DNA of 64,000 nucleotides from Marinobacter fonticola (GTDB lineage: Bacteria > Pseudomonadota > Gammaproteobacteria > Pseudomonadales > Oleiphilaceae). Of the stretch, positions 28,921-37,864 are shown piece after piece. A model generated the notes under the pieces. That model did not search any database and was not told the DNA's origin. It saw nothing but the letters and a program-made list of their open reading frames with translations. The translations under genes were made by a program, and so were the position numbers. Location: positions 372,001 through 436,000 of the forward strand of contig NZ_CP043042.1 in NCBI RefSeq assembly GCF_008122265.1, written 5' to 3'. Position 1 is the first letter of the stretch. The number at the start of each line of letters is the position of its first letter.

Positions 28921-29055
28921 GATTTAAAGCAAGGTCCTGCATTCTTGTTTTCACGCTAGTGTAGTGTGTTCGATGCATCCTCGCGATTTCGTTGTGTAGC
29001 TATTTGCAGGGTATTTGTCATGCTTTATTAAAAGGCGATCCCATCTGGCCTTGAA

Positions 29056-29087
29056 ATACAAAACACCCGATGCGGTGCACCGGGCGT
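29056..29087 (-). terminator. Terminator after uraH
   Basis: On the minus strand ACGCCCG pairs with CGGGTGT and is followed by TTTTGTATTT. A second hairpin with a perfect eight-base stem, AAATAGGT/ACCTATTT with loop GTAA, lies between it and uraH at 29096-29115. Confidence 0.75.
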
Positions 29088-29095
29088 TCCAATAG

Positions 29096-29115
29096 AAATA
29101 GGTGTAAACCTATTT
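29096..29115. other. Second hairpin downstream of uraH
   Basis: AAATAGGT and ACCTATTT form a perfect eight-base stem around the tetraloop GTAA, 16 bases after the uraH stop on the minus strand. It precedes the T-rich terminator and may protect the 3' end. Confidence 0.55.
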
Positions 29116-29130
29116 CAGGACTAGACACGG

Positions 29131-29475
29131 TTAACTCCCCCGATAAGTAGAATAGCCCCACTGACTCAGTAGCAACGGAACGTGATAGTGGTCCTGGTCG
29201 GCGCTCACCGAAAAATCGATGGTCACCTGGGGGTAGAAACAGGCTTTGCCCTGGGCCTCAAAGTAGGCGCCGGTGGCGAATGTCAGCCGATACAGGCCCG
29301 AGGCCACGGGGCCTTCGAACCACTGGCCAACGCGGCCGTCGTCGTCGGTTTCGCCCTGGGCAATGGCGGCCCAGGTGTTGCCTTCCTGGCTTTCCAAAGT
29401 GACGGCAACGCCTGCGGCAGGGCGCCCGCTGCCCAGATCGAGAATATGCGTCGTAATAGGGGAGCGTGCGGTCAT
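29131..29475 (-). CDS. uraH: 5-hydroxyisourate hydrolase (transthyretin-like)
   Basis: A 114-residue transthyretin-related protein hydrolysing 5-hydroxyisourate to OHCU, the second step of urate degradation. The catalytic set is in place: H10 in THILDLGSG, R48 in DDGRVG, H98 in HYHVPLLLS, and the C-terminal signature YRGS (residues 111-114) that defines the enzyme against true transthyretin. There is no signal peptide, so it works in the cytoplasm. It overlaps uraD by four bases and is last in the xdhA-xdhB-xdhC-uraD-uraH operon. Confidence 0.95.
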   Translation of the reverse strand: MTARSPITTHILDLGSGRPAAGVAVTLESQEGNTWAAIAQGETDDDGRVGQWFEGPVASGLYRLTFATGAYFEAQGKACFYPQVTIDFSVSADQDHYHVPLLLSQWGYSTYRGS

Positions 29476-29972
29476 ACCAGTTTGTCCAGTCTCAAGTGAG
29501 TGATCGTCGCCTGCTCGCGGCTGGCGTTGACGATTTCATCGGCCCGGGTGTTCTCGAGGCGTTCTTCCAGGCGTAGCAGCATCTCGTCCGCCGACTTGCC
29601 GGTGGCACAGATGATGAAAACGAAGCCGAACTTTTCGAGGTAGGCCTCGTTGCCATACGCCAGGCGCTGAAGGATTTCGTCGCTGCCGAGGGCTGCGTAA
29701 GACTGCTCATCGCTGGCCAAGTCGCGGGTATTGGCGAACTTATCCTTGAGGCTGGAGATGTCACCGATTTTCGGGTGAGCCTCGAAGGCCTCCAGCCAGT
29801 CCTCGGTGGTCAAATCCGGCCAGTGCTTATCGGCTTTCTCGTGAAGATCTTCTGCGCTATGGAATGGCCGGCTGGCCACCATGGCCCGCACCCAGCGCTC
29901 GGCGGCGCAGCAGGTGCGTAGGACCTCGGTGGCCTCCGCGTCGTTTAACTGGTTGAGTCTTTCCAAGGCCAT
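29472..29972 (-). CDS. uraD: OHCU decarboxylase
   Basis: A 166-residue all-helical decarboxylase that converts OHCU to S-allantoin. The catalytic His is in the conserved FEAHPKIGD block (about 63-71), and further markers are YEKFGF-type sequence YLEKFGFVFIICATGKSADEM (in two stretches, residues 110-130) and the C-terminal RLENTRADEI. Length matches the family. It sits one base after xdhC and overlaps uraH, so the urate steps are translated together with xanthine dehydrogenase. The enzyme acting between xanthine dehydrogenase and UraH, urate oxidase, is not found in the window. Confidence 0.94.
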   Translation of the reverse strand: MALERLNQLNDAEATEVLRTCCAAERWVRAMVASRPFHSAEDLHEKADKHWPDLTTEDWLEAFEAHPKIGDISSLKDKFANTRDLASDEQSYAALGSDEILQRLAYGNEAYLEKFGFVFIICATGKSADEMLLRLEERLENTRADEIVNASREQATITHLRLDKLV

Positions 29973-29973
29973 T

Positions 29974-30849
29974 TTAGTCCTCCGTTTTCGAGGCGGCCGG
30001 CGCTTCCGCGCCGTCCTCGTGCACCAGGTTCTTCAGGTTGGACCAGGATAGTCCGCGCCGCATGGGTTTTTCCGTTGATACACTGGCCAGGCTGAGCAGC
30101 TCGGCGGAGATCGACACCGCCACTTCCATGGGCCGCTTACCGGGTATGTCGGAGCGTCCCACCGGGCAACGAATGTGTCCGATCACGTCCTCCGTAAAGC
30201 CGCGATGGCCTAGCCGCTGGCGGAATCGCTCGGCCTTGGTGTCCGAACCGATCAGACCGATGGAAGCGGCGTTGCCCGCTTCCAGGAGGGTCCGGCACAG
30301 GTCGAAGTCCAGTTGATGGTTGTGGGTGAGTATCACCACATGGGCACCGTCGCAAAGTTTTGCGGCATCGCCCACCGGATCGTCCGTGTGATGGCGGAGC
30401 ACATTGGCGGGCATCTCGGCCGGGAAGCTGTCTGCCCGGCTGTCCACCCAGGTAATCTGCCAGGGCAGCTCGCCCATGATGGTGATCAGCGACTTGGCGA
30501 CGTGGCCGGCACCGAAGACTACCAGGCGACCGTCACCGCCGGCGTAGCCTTCCATCATGACGGCAACACTGCCCCCACAGCATTGGCCCAGGCTGGCGCC
30601 CAGGGGGAAGTGGCCCATTTCGTAAGTGTAGTCGCGGGCGGCCAGGCGTTCCCGGGCGCGGGCGATGATGCGGTATTCCAGGTGACCGCCGCCGATGGTG
30701 TCGTGACTATGCTCGCCGGTGACGACCATCTTGCTGGCGGGCTCCCGCGGGACCGAACCGGTCACACCCAGCACGGTCACCAGCACATAGGGCTCGCCGC
30801 GCTGCTCGCAATCGGCCACGGCTTCATACCAGGTCATGCGCTTTTGCAT
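29974..30849 (-). CDS. xdhC: Xanthine dehydrogenase accessory protein XdhC
   Basis: A 291-residue chaperone that inserts sulfurated molybdenum cofactor into xanthine dehydrogenase. The N-terminal part has the TVLGVTGSVPREPASKMVV motif, conserved GGGHLE (about residues 53-58) and the Cys pair in SLGQCCGGSVAVMMEG used in sulfur/cofactor handling. The C-terminal half is a Rossmann-like domain beginning RLVVFGAGHVAKSL and including YIGLIGS-like sequence ASIGLIGSDTKAERFRQRL. It overlaps the end of xdhB by 16 bases. Length is normal. Confidence 0.94.
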   Translation of the reverse strand: MQKRMTWYEAVADCEQRGEPYVLVTVLGVTGSVPREPASKMVVTGEHSHDTIGGGHLEYRIIARARERLAARDYTYEMGHFPLGASLGQCCGGSVAVMMEGYAGGDGRLVVFGAGHVAKSLITIMGELPWQITWVDSRADSFPAEMPANVLRHHTDDPVGDAAKLCDGAHVVILTHNHQLDFDLCRTLLEAGNAASIGLIGSDTKAERFRQRLGHRGFTEDVIGHIRCPVGRSDIPGKRPMEVAVSISAELLSLASVSTEKPMRRGLSWSNLKNLVHEDGAEAPAASKTED

Positions 30850-33209
30850 GCGTCACCTCCCGTCTTACCGGCCTTCGCCGCCCATTCGCGGGTAGCGGTG
30901 ACGGCGCCAAGCACCCGTTCGGGCGTCGCTGGCGTATCCAGCGGCGGGCTGTAGGCATAATCCGCCAGGCTGGCCACTGCATCACGCAGCGCACTCCACA
31001 CCGAGATGCCGAGCATCAGCGGCGGCTCGCCCACGGCCTTGGAGCGGAACACCGTGGCTTCCCGGTTGGGGCTATGGGCCAGCAGCGACACACGAAAATC
31101 CGGTGGTGCGTCGGATACGGCAGGGATCTTGTAAGTGGCCGGGCCGGTAGTCATCAACTGACCCTGGTCGCTGTACACCAGCTCCTCCATTGTCAGCCAA
31201 CCCATGCCCTGGATGAAACCGCCCTCGATCTGGCCGATATCGATGGCCGGATTCAGGGACTGACCCACGTCATGCAGGATGTCGGTGCGCATCACACGGT
31301 ATTCACCGGTGAGCGTGTCCACTACGACTTCCGAGCAGGCGGCGCCGTTGGCGTAGTAGAGGAACGGCCGACCGTTGCCATTCTCATGATCGTAGTAGAT
31401 CTTGGGTGTCGCGTAAAAGCCGGTGGACGACAGGGAAACGCGGCTCATGTAGGCCTGCTGGACGAACTCCGCCCAGTCGAAGGTCTGGCCACCTACACGC
31501 ACCTGGTTATTGGCGAACTCCACGTCACCGGCGTTCACGCCATAGGTGGTTACGGCGAAATCCACCAGCCGCTGCTTGATTTTTTCGCAGGCATCCAGCG
31601 CCGCCATGCCGTTCAGGTCCGTGCCGGACGAGGCTGCGGTGGGTGAGGTGTTGGGCACCTTGTCGGTCCGGGTGGCGGACACCTTGATGCGATCCAGATC
31701 CACCTGAAAAGCTGCCGCCACGACCTGGGCGACCTTGATGTATAGCCCCTGGCCCATTTCCGTGCCGCCGTGGTTCAGATGAATGCTACCGTCGGTGTAT
31801 ACATGCACCAGCGCGCCGGCCTGGTTCAGGTGTTTGGCGGTGAAGGAAATGCCGAATTTCACCGGCGTCAGCGCCAGGCCGCGCTTCACCACCGGGCTTT
31901 TCCGGTTGTACTCGGCAATCTCCTCGCGCCGCTGACGATAGTCGGACGTGGCCTCGAGCTGCTCGATCAGCTCCGGTAGCACGTGCTGCTCGACGGTCTG
32001 GCCGTAGTGGGTCGTATCCCGGCCCGGGCCGTAGACATTGCGCTTACGGACGTCCAGCGGGTCCAGGCCCAGATGGCGGGCAATATCGTCCATGGCCCGT
32101 TCGATGATCATCATGCCCTGGGGGCCGCCAAAGCCGCGGAAAGCGGTATTGGATACCGTATGGGTCTTGCACCGATGGCCGACAACCCGGGCCTGATTCA
32201 GATAGTAGGCGTTGTCCGAGTGGAACATGGCGCGGTCGACAATGGCGTCGGACAGGTCCGGCGAGAAACCGCAGCGGCCGGCGACCATGATATCGGCGCC
32301 CTTGAGAGTGCCGTCATCGTCGAAGCCGATGTCGTAGGTGTTGTAGAAGTCGTGGCGCTTGCCGGTGCCGACCATGTCGTCGGGACGCGCCATACGGTAC
32401 TTGACCGGGTATCCAGTGGCGCGGGCCAGCAGCGCGGAAATACAGGCCAGTGGCGCGGCTTGGGTTTCCTTACCGCCAAAACCGCCGCCCATCCGACGCA
32501 CTTCCACCTGCACCTCGTGAATTTGCAGGCCAAGTACTTCCGCGACGAGTTTCTGAACTTCGGACGGGTGCTGGCTGGAGGTGTGGACAAATACCCCGGC
32601 GTCTTCCGTCGGTTCGACCAAACATACCTGGCCTTCCAGATAGAAATGCTCTTGGCCGCCCACATGCATCTCGGCTTGCAACCGGTGCGGGGCCTCGGCC
32701 AGGGCCTTGTCCGGTTCGCCGCGCAACTGCGTATGGGATGGGCGCACGAACAACTGTTTTTCCAGAGCGGCTTCGGCGGTGAAAACGCCTTCCAGCGGCT
32801 CGTAGTCGACCCGTGCCAGCTTGGCGGCCTGGCGGGCGGCACGCAGGGAAGTGGCCGCGACGGCGAAAATCGGCTGACCCACGTATTCCACCAGCTCGCC
32901 GGCCAGTACCGGGTCGCCGGGGAAGACCGGGCCGATATCGGTGTGGCCGGGTACATCGTCCACGGTGATCACCGCAACGACGCCGGGGAAATCCCGGACC
33001 GCGCTCAGGTCCATGGACTTGATGCGGGCATGAGCGACCGTGCTTTGGCCGACCGCCGCATGCAGCAGACCTTCCGATTCGATCAGATCGTCGATATAGC
33101 GGGCCTGACCGCTGACGTGTTTCCAGGCGCTGTCATGGGCAATGCCCAGGCCTGCCGTGCCACGTACGGTGGCGGGCGGTTTGAGCGGATTGTCGGGGAG
33201 TTTACGCAT
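30834..33209 (-). CDS. xdhB: Xanthine dehydrogenase molybdopterin-binding subunit XdhB
   Basis: A 791-residue large subunit carrying the molybdenum cofactor; it hydroxylates hypoxanthine to xanthine and then to urate. Key features: GGGFGGKETQ (about 253-262) with the Glu that binds substrate, FRGFGGPQGMMIIER with the Arg that positions purine, and GEPPLMLG near 728 with the catalytic base Glu. HLNHGGTEMGQGLYIKVAQ is a cofactor-binding segment. The N-terminal addition GTAGLGIAHDSAWKHVSG is normal for bacterial XdhB. It overlaps xdhA by eight bases and xdhC by 16. Aldehyde oxidases are similar, but the purine operon makes xanthine the clear substrate. Confidence 0.95.
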   Translation of the reverse strand: MRKLPDNPLKPPATVRGTAGLGIAHDSAWKHVSGQARYIDDLIESEGLLHAAVGQSTVAHARIKSMDLSAVRDFPGVVAVITVDDVPGHTDIGPVFPGDPVLAGELVEYVGQPIFAVAATSLRAARQAAKLARVDYEPLEGVFTAEAALEKQLFVRPSHTQLRGEPDKALAEAPHRLQAEMHVGGQEHFYLEGQVCLVEPTEDAGVFVHTSSQHPSEVQKLVAEVLGLQIHEVQVEVRRMGGGFGGKETQAAPLACISALLARATGYPVKYRMARPDDMVGTGKRHDFYNTYDIGFDDDGTLKGADIMVAGRCGFSPDLSDAIVDRAMFHSDNAYYLNQARVVGHRCKTHTVSNTAFRGFGGPQGMMIIERAMDDIARHLGLDPLDVRKRNVYGPGRDTTHYGQTVEQHVLPELIEQLEATSDYRQRREEIAEYNRKSPVVKRGLALTPVKFGISFTAKHLNQAGALVHVYTDGSIHLNHGGTEMGQGLYIKVAQVVAAAFQVDLDRIKVSATRTDKVPNTSPTAASSGTDLNGMAALDACEKIKQRLVDFAVTTYGVNAGDVEFANNQVRVGGQTFDWAEFVQQAYMSRVSLSSTGFYATPKIYYDHENGNGRPFLYYANGAACSEVVVDTLTGEYRVMRTDILHDVGQSLNPAIDIGQIEGGFIQGMGWLTMEELVYSDQGQLMTTGPATYKIPAVSDAPPDFRVSLLAHSPNREATVFRSKAVGEPPLMLGISVWSALRDAVASLADYAYSPPLDTPATPERVLGAVTATREWAAKAGKTGGDACKSA

Positions 33210-34731
33210 AGTCGGTCACCGTAAGCGGATAAGTGGACGGGGTCGGCGTTGCGGTGGCGGTTTCCAGCAGGGCGCGTTGCAGCAGATTGCCTGCGACTTG
33301 CAGACGATAGCTGGCGGATGCCCGCACATCGGAGAGGGGCTGGAAATCCTGGCTCAGGGCTGCGACGGCGGCCTCGATTGTAGCCTGATTCCATGGCTGG
33401 CCACGCAGGGCCTTCTCGGTAGCTGCGGCGCGTTTGGGGATAGCGGCCATGCCACCGAAAGCCAGGCGGCAATCCTCGACCTGGCCGTCGTTGAGTTTGA
33501 TCCAGAAGGCGCCCAGGACGGCAGAGATGTCATCGTCCAGACGTTTGGAAATTTTGTACAGCAACAGGTGCTCGTCCGATTGCGGCAGCGGTACACGCAC
33601 GCCGCGAACGAATTCGTGAGGAGCCAGCGCCGTCTGTTTGTAGTTCAGGAAGAAGTCTTCCAGCGGCAACGTGCGCACGCCGTCGACGCTATCCAGCTCG
33701 ACTTCGGCGCCGAGCGCGATCAGCGCCGGCGGCATGTCCCCGATGGGAGAAGCGTTGCCGATATTGCCACCCAGAGTGCCGCGGTTGCGGATCTGCAAGG
33801 AACCCAGACGGTCCAGCATGGGTCTGAAATGCGGCCAGTACTCGGGCAACAGAGCGTTGAGCTGACGGTAGGTCATGCCTGCGCCGAGATACAGTTCGCC
33901 GTCGCCGGTTTCATGGTGTTGTAACTCCGTCACCCGGTCGAGCTGGATCAAGTGCTCCAGGTCTTTCAGTTGCTGGGTGATCTCCAGTACCAGATCGGTG
34001 CCGCCAGCAATCAAACGGGCCTCGGGGAAGTCGGCTTTGAGCGTGCGCAATTCCTCCAGGGTGGAGGGGGCATCGCTGCGCCGGGTCTGGTCATTCAGAC
34101 CGGCGGCCTGTTCATTGATCGTCTTGAGTGCAGTCAGCATCTCCGGATGCTGCAACCACTCCGGGCCCGCCCGGTGGCTTTGCGGGCCGGACAGCGGCGC
34201 ACCGGCGTCGCTCGGGGACCAGCTCTCGACACAGGCCTGGCGGCCAGCCTCGACGATGGGCCGGTAGCCGGTGCAGCGGCATAGGTTGCCCGCCAGAGCT
34301 TCGAGAATTTCGTGGTCACTGGGTGGTTTCTTGAGCCGTTCCGGATCACCGTAGCGCTCGGTGTGGAGGGTAAATAGCGACATGATAAAGCCAGGCGTGC
34401 AGAAGCCGCATTGGGCGCCATGGCACTCGATCATCGCTTTCTGGACCGGATGGACAGGCGCCTCTTCCTTCAGGGCGTCCACCGTAACCAAATGTTTGCC
34501 GTGCAGGCTGCCGATCAGGGCGATACAGCCGTTGACGCTTTCGTAGCGCAGGCGTGTCTCATCGTCGTCCAGCACGCCGATACTCACTGTGCAGGCCCCG
34601 CAATCGCCGGACGCACACCCTTCCTTGGTGCCGGTAAGGCGTTTTTTAGTGCGCAACCATTCTAGGATGCTCAGGTTCGGGTCGATTTGCTCCAGCGCCT
34701 GGGGGCTGCCGTTTAGAAAGAACTCGATCAC
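33202..34731 (-). CDS. xdhA: Xanthine dehydrogenase small subunit XdhA (2Fe-2S and FAD)
   Basis: A 509-residue subunit if started at GTG 34731. The first [2Fe-2S] cluster is bound by C39, C44, C47 and C69 (EGCASGDCGACTV and NGCIAL) and the second by C108, C111, C151 and C153 (QCGFCTPGF and CRCTGY). The FAD domain follows from about 205, with RLIAGGTDLVLEI and IRNRGTLGGNIGNASPIGD. The frame stays open to ATG 34872, but those 47 residues do not resemble the family, whereas MIEFFLNG is its usual beginning and GGTGAG-like sequence lies upstream of the GTG. Electrons pass from the Mo centre in XdhB through these clusters to FAD and NAD. Confidence 0.93.
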   Translation of the reverse strand: MIEFFLNGSPQALEQIDPNLSILEWLRTKKRLTGTKEGCASGDCGACTVSIGVLDDDETRLRYESVNGCIALIGSLHGKHLVTVDALKEEAPVHPVQKAMIECHGAQCGFCTPGFIMSLFTLHTERYGDPERLKKPPSDHEILEALAGNLCRCTGYRPIVEAGRQACVESWSPSDAGAPLSGPQSHRAGPEWLQHPEMLTALKTINEQAAGLNDQTRRSDAPSTLEELRTLKADFPEARLIAGGTDLVLEITQQLKDLEHLIQLDRVTELQHHETGDGELYLGAGMTYRQLNALLPEYWPHFRPMLDRLGSLQIRNRGTLGGNIGNASPIGDMPPALIALGAEVELDSVDGVRTLPLEDFFLNYKQTALAPHEFVRGVRVPLPQSDEHLLLYKISKRLDDDISAVLGAFWIKLNDGQVEDCRLAFGGMAAIPKRAAATEKALRGQPWNQATIEAAVAALSQDFQPLSDVRASASYRLQVAGNLLQRALLETATATPTPSTYPLTVTDYA

Positions 34732-35157
34732 AGGTCTCACCACAGTTGTTGTTGTGTTTCCGGTCCAAATGACGCCGACGCTCCCGTGGTCTCGATAGAA
34801 CGCCGTTGACGGACGGGCCAGGGTAATCGGGTTGATAAAGCCTTTGTCTCTCACGTGACTCGTTGCCGTCAAGATTCTTTTACAATTTTCTGACCAGTTA
34901 GTCCAGTTTTTGGTTGGGTTAGTAATGTAACGTATTTAACTAACAGTCGCGCATATTATAATAATTGATTATTTGGTCAGCTTATTTCGAGTCAGTCGGC
35001 CTGTGCGGCGGGTATGAGCCAGGCGGCGCGGCGGGAATATCCGCGACGGAGATCCAAGGTCGCGTTCAGCCTTATGATCGAATGGCGTTCTGCCTTTGAT
35101 CAGGTCAGGGTGTTCGGCTACTGTTGACGTTTGCCAACCATAGAATCGTCGGAAACC
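34732..35157. promoter_or_regulatory. Divergent purine-operon control region
   Basis: This 426-base AT-rich interval separates xdhA from the divergent tetR-puuE-alc-allA operon. It contains TGACCAGTTAGTCCA (34891-34905), resembling the TTGACCA-nn-TGGTCAA site of RutR with mismatches, and a half-site TTTGGTCAG near 34971-34980. Both may bind the TetR protein encoded next door. No gene is seen unless xdhA starts at 34872. Confidence 0.5.
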
Positions 35158-35850
35158 ATGACCCTTCAGTCAGAAATCAAGATAAGTCGGACAGCGGAAG
35201 CGCCCGCCAAAGGCCGGGCACGCCGATACCGCCCGGGCCGGATTCGCGCGCGCAACCGGGAGCGTATCGTCGCCGCCGCCGAGCAGGAGTTTGCCCAGCA
35301 CGGGTTTCGTGGCGCGACGATCCAGAACATTGCCGAGCGCGCGGAGCTGCCCAAGTCCAACGTGCTGTACTACTTCAGCAACAAGAAGCGCATCTATCAC
35401 GCGCTGCTGGACGAGATCATGGTGCGCTGGAATGCCGTGTTCTCCGAGATCAAGCCCGAAGACGACCCGGCTCAGGCGCTGGAGGCGTTCATCCGCACCA
35501 AGGTAGAGTTATCCCGCCGCTACCCGGTGGCTTCACGGCTGTTCGCCCAGGAAGTGATTCAGGGCGCGCCTTTTCTCAAGGATCACCTGCGCACCGACAT
35601 GCGTGAATGGGTGCGGGACCGGGCCGGCGTGATCCAGCATTGGGTCGATGAAGGCCGCATGGCACAGGTTGATCCCGTCAAGCTGATTTTCCTGATCTGG
35701 TCCTCGACGCAGCATTATGCGGACTTCGAGACCCAAATTTTGATGGTCGAGAACAAGGCGGAATACGAACAGCGCGATTTCGATCACGCGGCGGATTTCC
35801 TCTCCGGGGTGATCTTGCGCGGCTGTGGATTGGAGCCCAGCAAACCATGA
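35158..35850 (+). CDS. TetR-family regulator with RutR-type ligand domain
   Basis: A 230-residue regulator. A basic N-terminal tail (RARRYRPGRIRARNRERI) leads to the helix-turn-helix, about 35-80: AAAEQEFAQHGFRGATIQNI and LPKSNVLYYFSNKKRIYHALL. The C-terminal domain, with VASRLFAQEVIQGAPFLKDHL and FLIWSSTQHYADFETQI, matches the YcdC/RutR ligand-binding family, which in E. coli senses uracil and controls pyrimidine and purine degradation genes. ATG 35158 is preferred to 35131, which has no ribosome site. Its stop overlaps the ATG of puuE. A purine, ureide or pyrimidine ligand is expected; RutR-like half-sites lie upstream. Confidence 0.9.
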   Translation: MTLQSEIKISRTAEAPAKGRARRYRPGRIRARNRERIVAAAEQEFAQHGFRGATIQNIAERAELPKSNVLYYFSNKKRIYHALLDEIMVRWNAVFSEIKPEDDPAQALEAFIRTKVELSRRYPVASRLFAQEVIQGAPFLKDHLRTDMREWVRDRAGVIQHWVDEGRMAQVDPVKLIFLIWSSTQHYADFETQILMVENKAEYEQRDFDHAADFLSGVILRGCGLEPSKP

Positions 35851-36809
35851 CTATCGGTAACGACTATTCTGGTAACGACTATTCTGGTAACGACTATCCT
35901 CGCGATCTGATCGGCTACGGCGCATCGGCACCCCAGGCCAACTGGCCGGGCAAGGCGCGCATTGCCGTTCAGTTCGTGCTGAACTACGAGGAGGGGGCCG
36001 AGAACAATGTTCTGCACGGGGACAGCCACTCCGAGATTTTCCTGTCCGAGATTGCCGGCGCCGAGCCCTATCCCGACCGGCACATGAGCATTGAGTCGAT
36101 CTACGAATACGGCTCCCGCGCAGGGGTCTGGCGCGTGCTGCGGGAATTCCGCAAGCGGGAGCTGCCGCTGACCGTCTTCGGCGTCGCCATGGCGCTGCAG
36201 CGTAATCCGGAGGTGACCCAGGCCTTTCTGGAAGATCGGCACGAAATCGCCTGTCACGGTCTGCGCTGGATTCATTACCAGGCCATGGACGAAGCCCGCG
36301 AACGCGAGCACATGGAAAAGGCCATCGCCATCCAGACCGAATTGACCGGCAGCCGTCCGCTGGGCTGGTACACCGGCCGCGACAGCCCCAACACCCGCCG
36401 GCTGGTGGTGGAAACCGGGGGCTTCGAGTACGACAGTGACTACTACGGCGACGACCTGCCGTTCTGGAGCACCGTGGAAACCCGCGACGGCGAGCGCAAG
36501 CCCCATCTGGTGGTGCCCTACACCCTGGATACCAACGATATGCGCTTCGCCAGCAGTCAGGGCTTCAATTCCGGCGAGCAGTTCTTCCAGTACCTGAAGG
36601 ATGCCTTCGACGTGCTTTACGAGGAGGGTGCCGAGACGCCCAAGATGCTGTCCATCGGACTGCACGGCCGGCTGGTTGGGCGTCCGGGACGTTTCCGGGC
36701 GTTGCAGCGGTTCCTCGACTATATCGAACAGCATGACCGGGTTTGGGTGTGCCGCAGGCTGGATATCGCACGCCACTGGAAAGCAGAACATCCGTATAAA
36801 TCCGGCTGA
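35847..36809 (+). CDS. puuE: Allantoinase PuuE (polysaccharide-deacetylase fold)
   Basis: A 320-residue metal-independent allantoinase of the PuuE type, opening allantoin to allantoate. It is related to polysaccharide deacetylases, with NYEEGAENNVLHGD near residue 46, EIACHGLRWIHYQ about 132-144 and the terminal GLHGRLVGRPGR stretch, all typical of PuuE. The start overlaps the tetR stop (ATGA). The first 18 residues are unusual: the unit GNDYS is repeated (GNDYSGNDYSGNDYP) by a three-copy 15-base DNA repeat, so the N-terminus is longer than in relatives, which usually begin near YPRDLIGYG. A downstream start is not supported by an ATG. Confidence 0.94.
   Translation: MTIGNDYSGNDYSGNDYPRDLIGYGASAPQANWPGKARIAVQFVLNYEEGAENNVLHGDSHSEIFLSEIAGAEPYPDRHMSIESIYEYGSRAGVWRVLREFRKRELPLTVFGVAMALQRNPEVTQAFLEDRHEIACHGLRWIHYQAMDEAREREHMEKAIAIQTELTGSRPLGWYTGRDSPNTRRLVVETGGFEYDSDYYGDDLPFWSTVETRDGERKPHLVVPYTLDTNDMRFASSQGFNSGEQFFQYLKDAFDVLYEEGAETPKMLSIGLHGRLVGRPGRFRALQRFLDYIEQHDRVWVCRRLDIARHWKAEHPYKSG
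35856..35900 (+). repeat. Three-copy 15-base tandem repeat inside puuE
   Basis: GGTAACGACTATTCT is repeated at 35856, 35871 and 35886, the last copy differing by one base (CCT for TCT). Copies 1 and 2 are identical, implying recent expansion. The unit is in frame and adds five residues per copy, so copy-number change would be tolerated. Confidence 0.95.
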
Positions 36810-36847
36810 GCCCGAGAGGGGTTAGTCAACCAGAGGGCCAAACCAAC

Positions 36848-37864
36848 ATGAGTGATGTCCAAGTCGCCCCACCGGTCGAAGGGCCGGCCTTCACCCGCGA
36901 CTACCTCAACCTGGCGGATGGCAGCCTGGGCGCTGAAGTCACCTGGGTGACCGACGAGTTCTTTGCGCCCCGGGCACGAATGCTCGACCCGGAGCCGGCG
37001 CGCTTCTACCCCGACAAGTACGATGACCACGGCAAGTGGATGGACGGCTGGGAAACCCACCGCCGCCGGGATACCGGCCACGACTGGTGTATCCTGCGTC
37101 TGGCCATGCCCGGTGTGCTGCACGGGGTGGATTTCGATACCAGTTTCTTCACCGGCAACTTTGCCCCGGCCGCCTCGCTGGAGGCCTGCTGGTCGCCCGA
37201 CGGCGACCCGGACAACGACGCCGAGTGGCAGGAAATCCTGCCCGCGGTGTCCCTCTCCGGCAACACCCATCGCTTCGAGGCGCTGGCCGCCTCCGGCCCC
37301 TGGACTCACCTTCGTCTGCATATCTGGCCGGACGGCGGCATGGCCCGCCTGCGAGTTTACGGCCAGCCGTTCCGCGATTGGGATAGCCCTGACCTCAATG
37401 AGCGTCTGGATCTGGCTGCGCTGGCTAACGGTGGCGACCAGGTGGCCTGGAGCGACGCGCACTATGGCGAGCCGCGCAAGCTGCTGCGCCCAGGCCGTGG
37501 CTTCAATATGGGCGATGGCTGGGAAACCCGCCGGCGCCGTGAACCGGGTAATGAATGGTGCATCCTGCGCCTGGGACACAAAGGCGTGGTGGACGAGATC
37601 GAAATCGACACCGCCCACTTCAAGGGTAATTTCCCGGCGCGCTTTTCCATCCAGGCGGCCTGCGTGGAGAAAGGCACGACCCAGTCCGTCATTACCCAGA
37701 GCATGTTCTGGAAGACGCTGATCGACGAGCAGCCGCTGACGGCCGATGCGATCCACACCTTTACTGAGCTGAACGACCTTGGTGGGATCACCCATATCCG
37801 GCTCAACAGCATCCCCGACGGCGGGATCAGCCGGGTTCGCCTGCGGGGTACACCGGTCAAATGA
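36848..37864 (+). CDS. alc: Allantoicase
   Basis: A 338-residue allantoicase, splitting allantoate to ureidoglycolate and urea. It is built from two homologous jelly-roll domains; the repeat is seen as WMDGWETHRRRDTGHDWCIL (about 63-82) and MGDGWETRRRREPGNEWCIL (about 222-241), and again as FDTSFFTGNFAP and IDTAHFKGNFPA. Each ends with a strand of the form HLRLHIWPDGGMARLRVYG or HIRLNSIPDGGISRVRLRG. The gene lies 38 bases after puuE and overlaps allA by four bases. The start ATG is supported by family alignment, although the ribosome site is weak. Confidence 0.95.
   Translation: MSDVQVAPPVEGPAFTRDYLNLADGSLGAEVTWVTDEFFAPRARMLDPEPARFYPDKYDDHGKWMDGWETHRRRDTGHDWCILRLAMPGVLHGVDFDTSFFTGNFAPAASLEACWSPDGDPDNDAEWQEILPAVSLSGNTHRFEALAASGPWTHLRLHIWPDGGMARLRVYGQPFRDWDSPDLNERLDLAALANGGDQVAWSDAHYGEPRKLLRPGRGFNMGDGWETRRRREPGNEWCILRLGHKGVVDEIEIDTAHFKGNFPARFSIQAACVEKGTTQSVITQSMFWKTLIDEQPLTADAIHTFTELNDLGGITHIRLNSIPDGGISRVRLRGTPVK

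Noticed and set aside
31983..33224. A 413-codon plus-strand frame opposite xdhB
   Set aside because: It is an antisense shadow of xdhB, whose cofactor motifs are intact on the minus strand.
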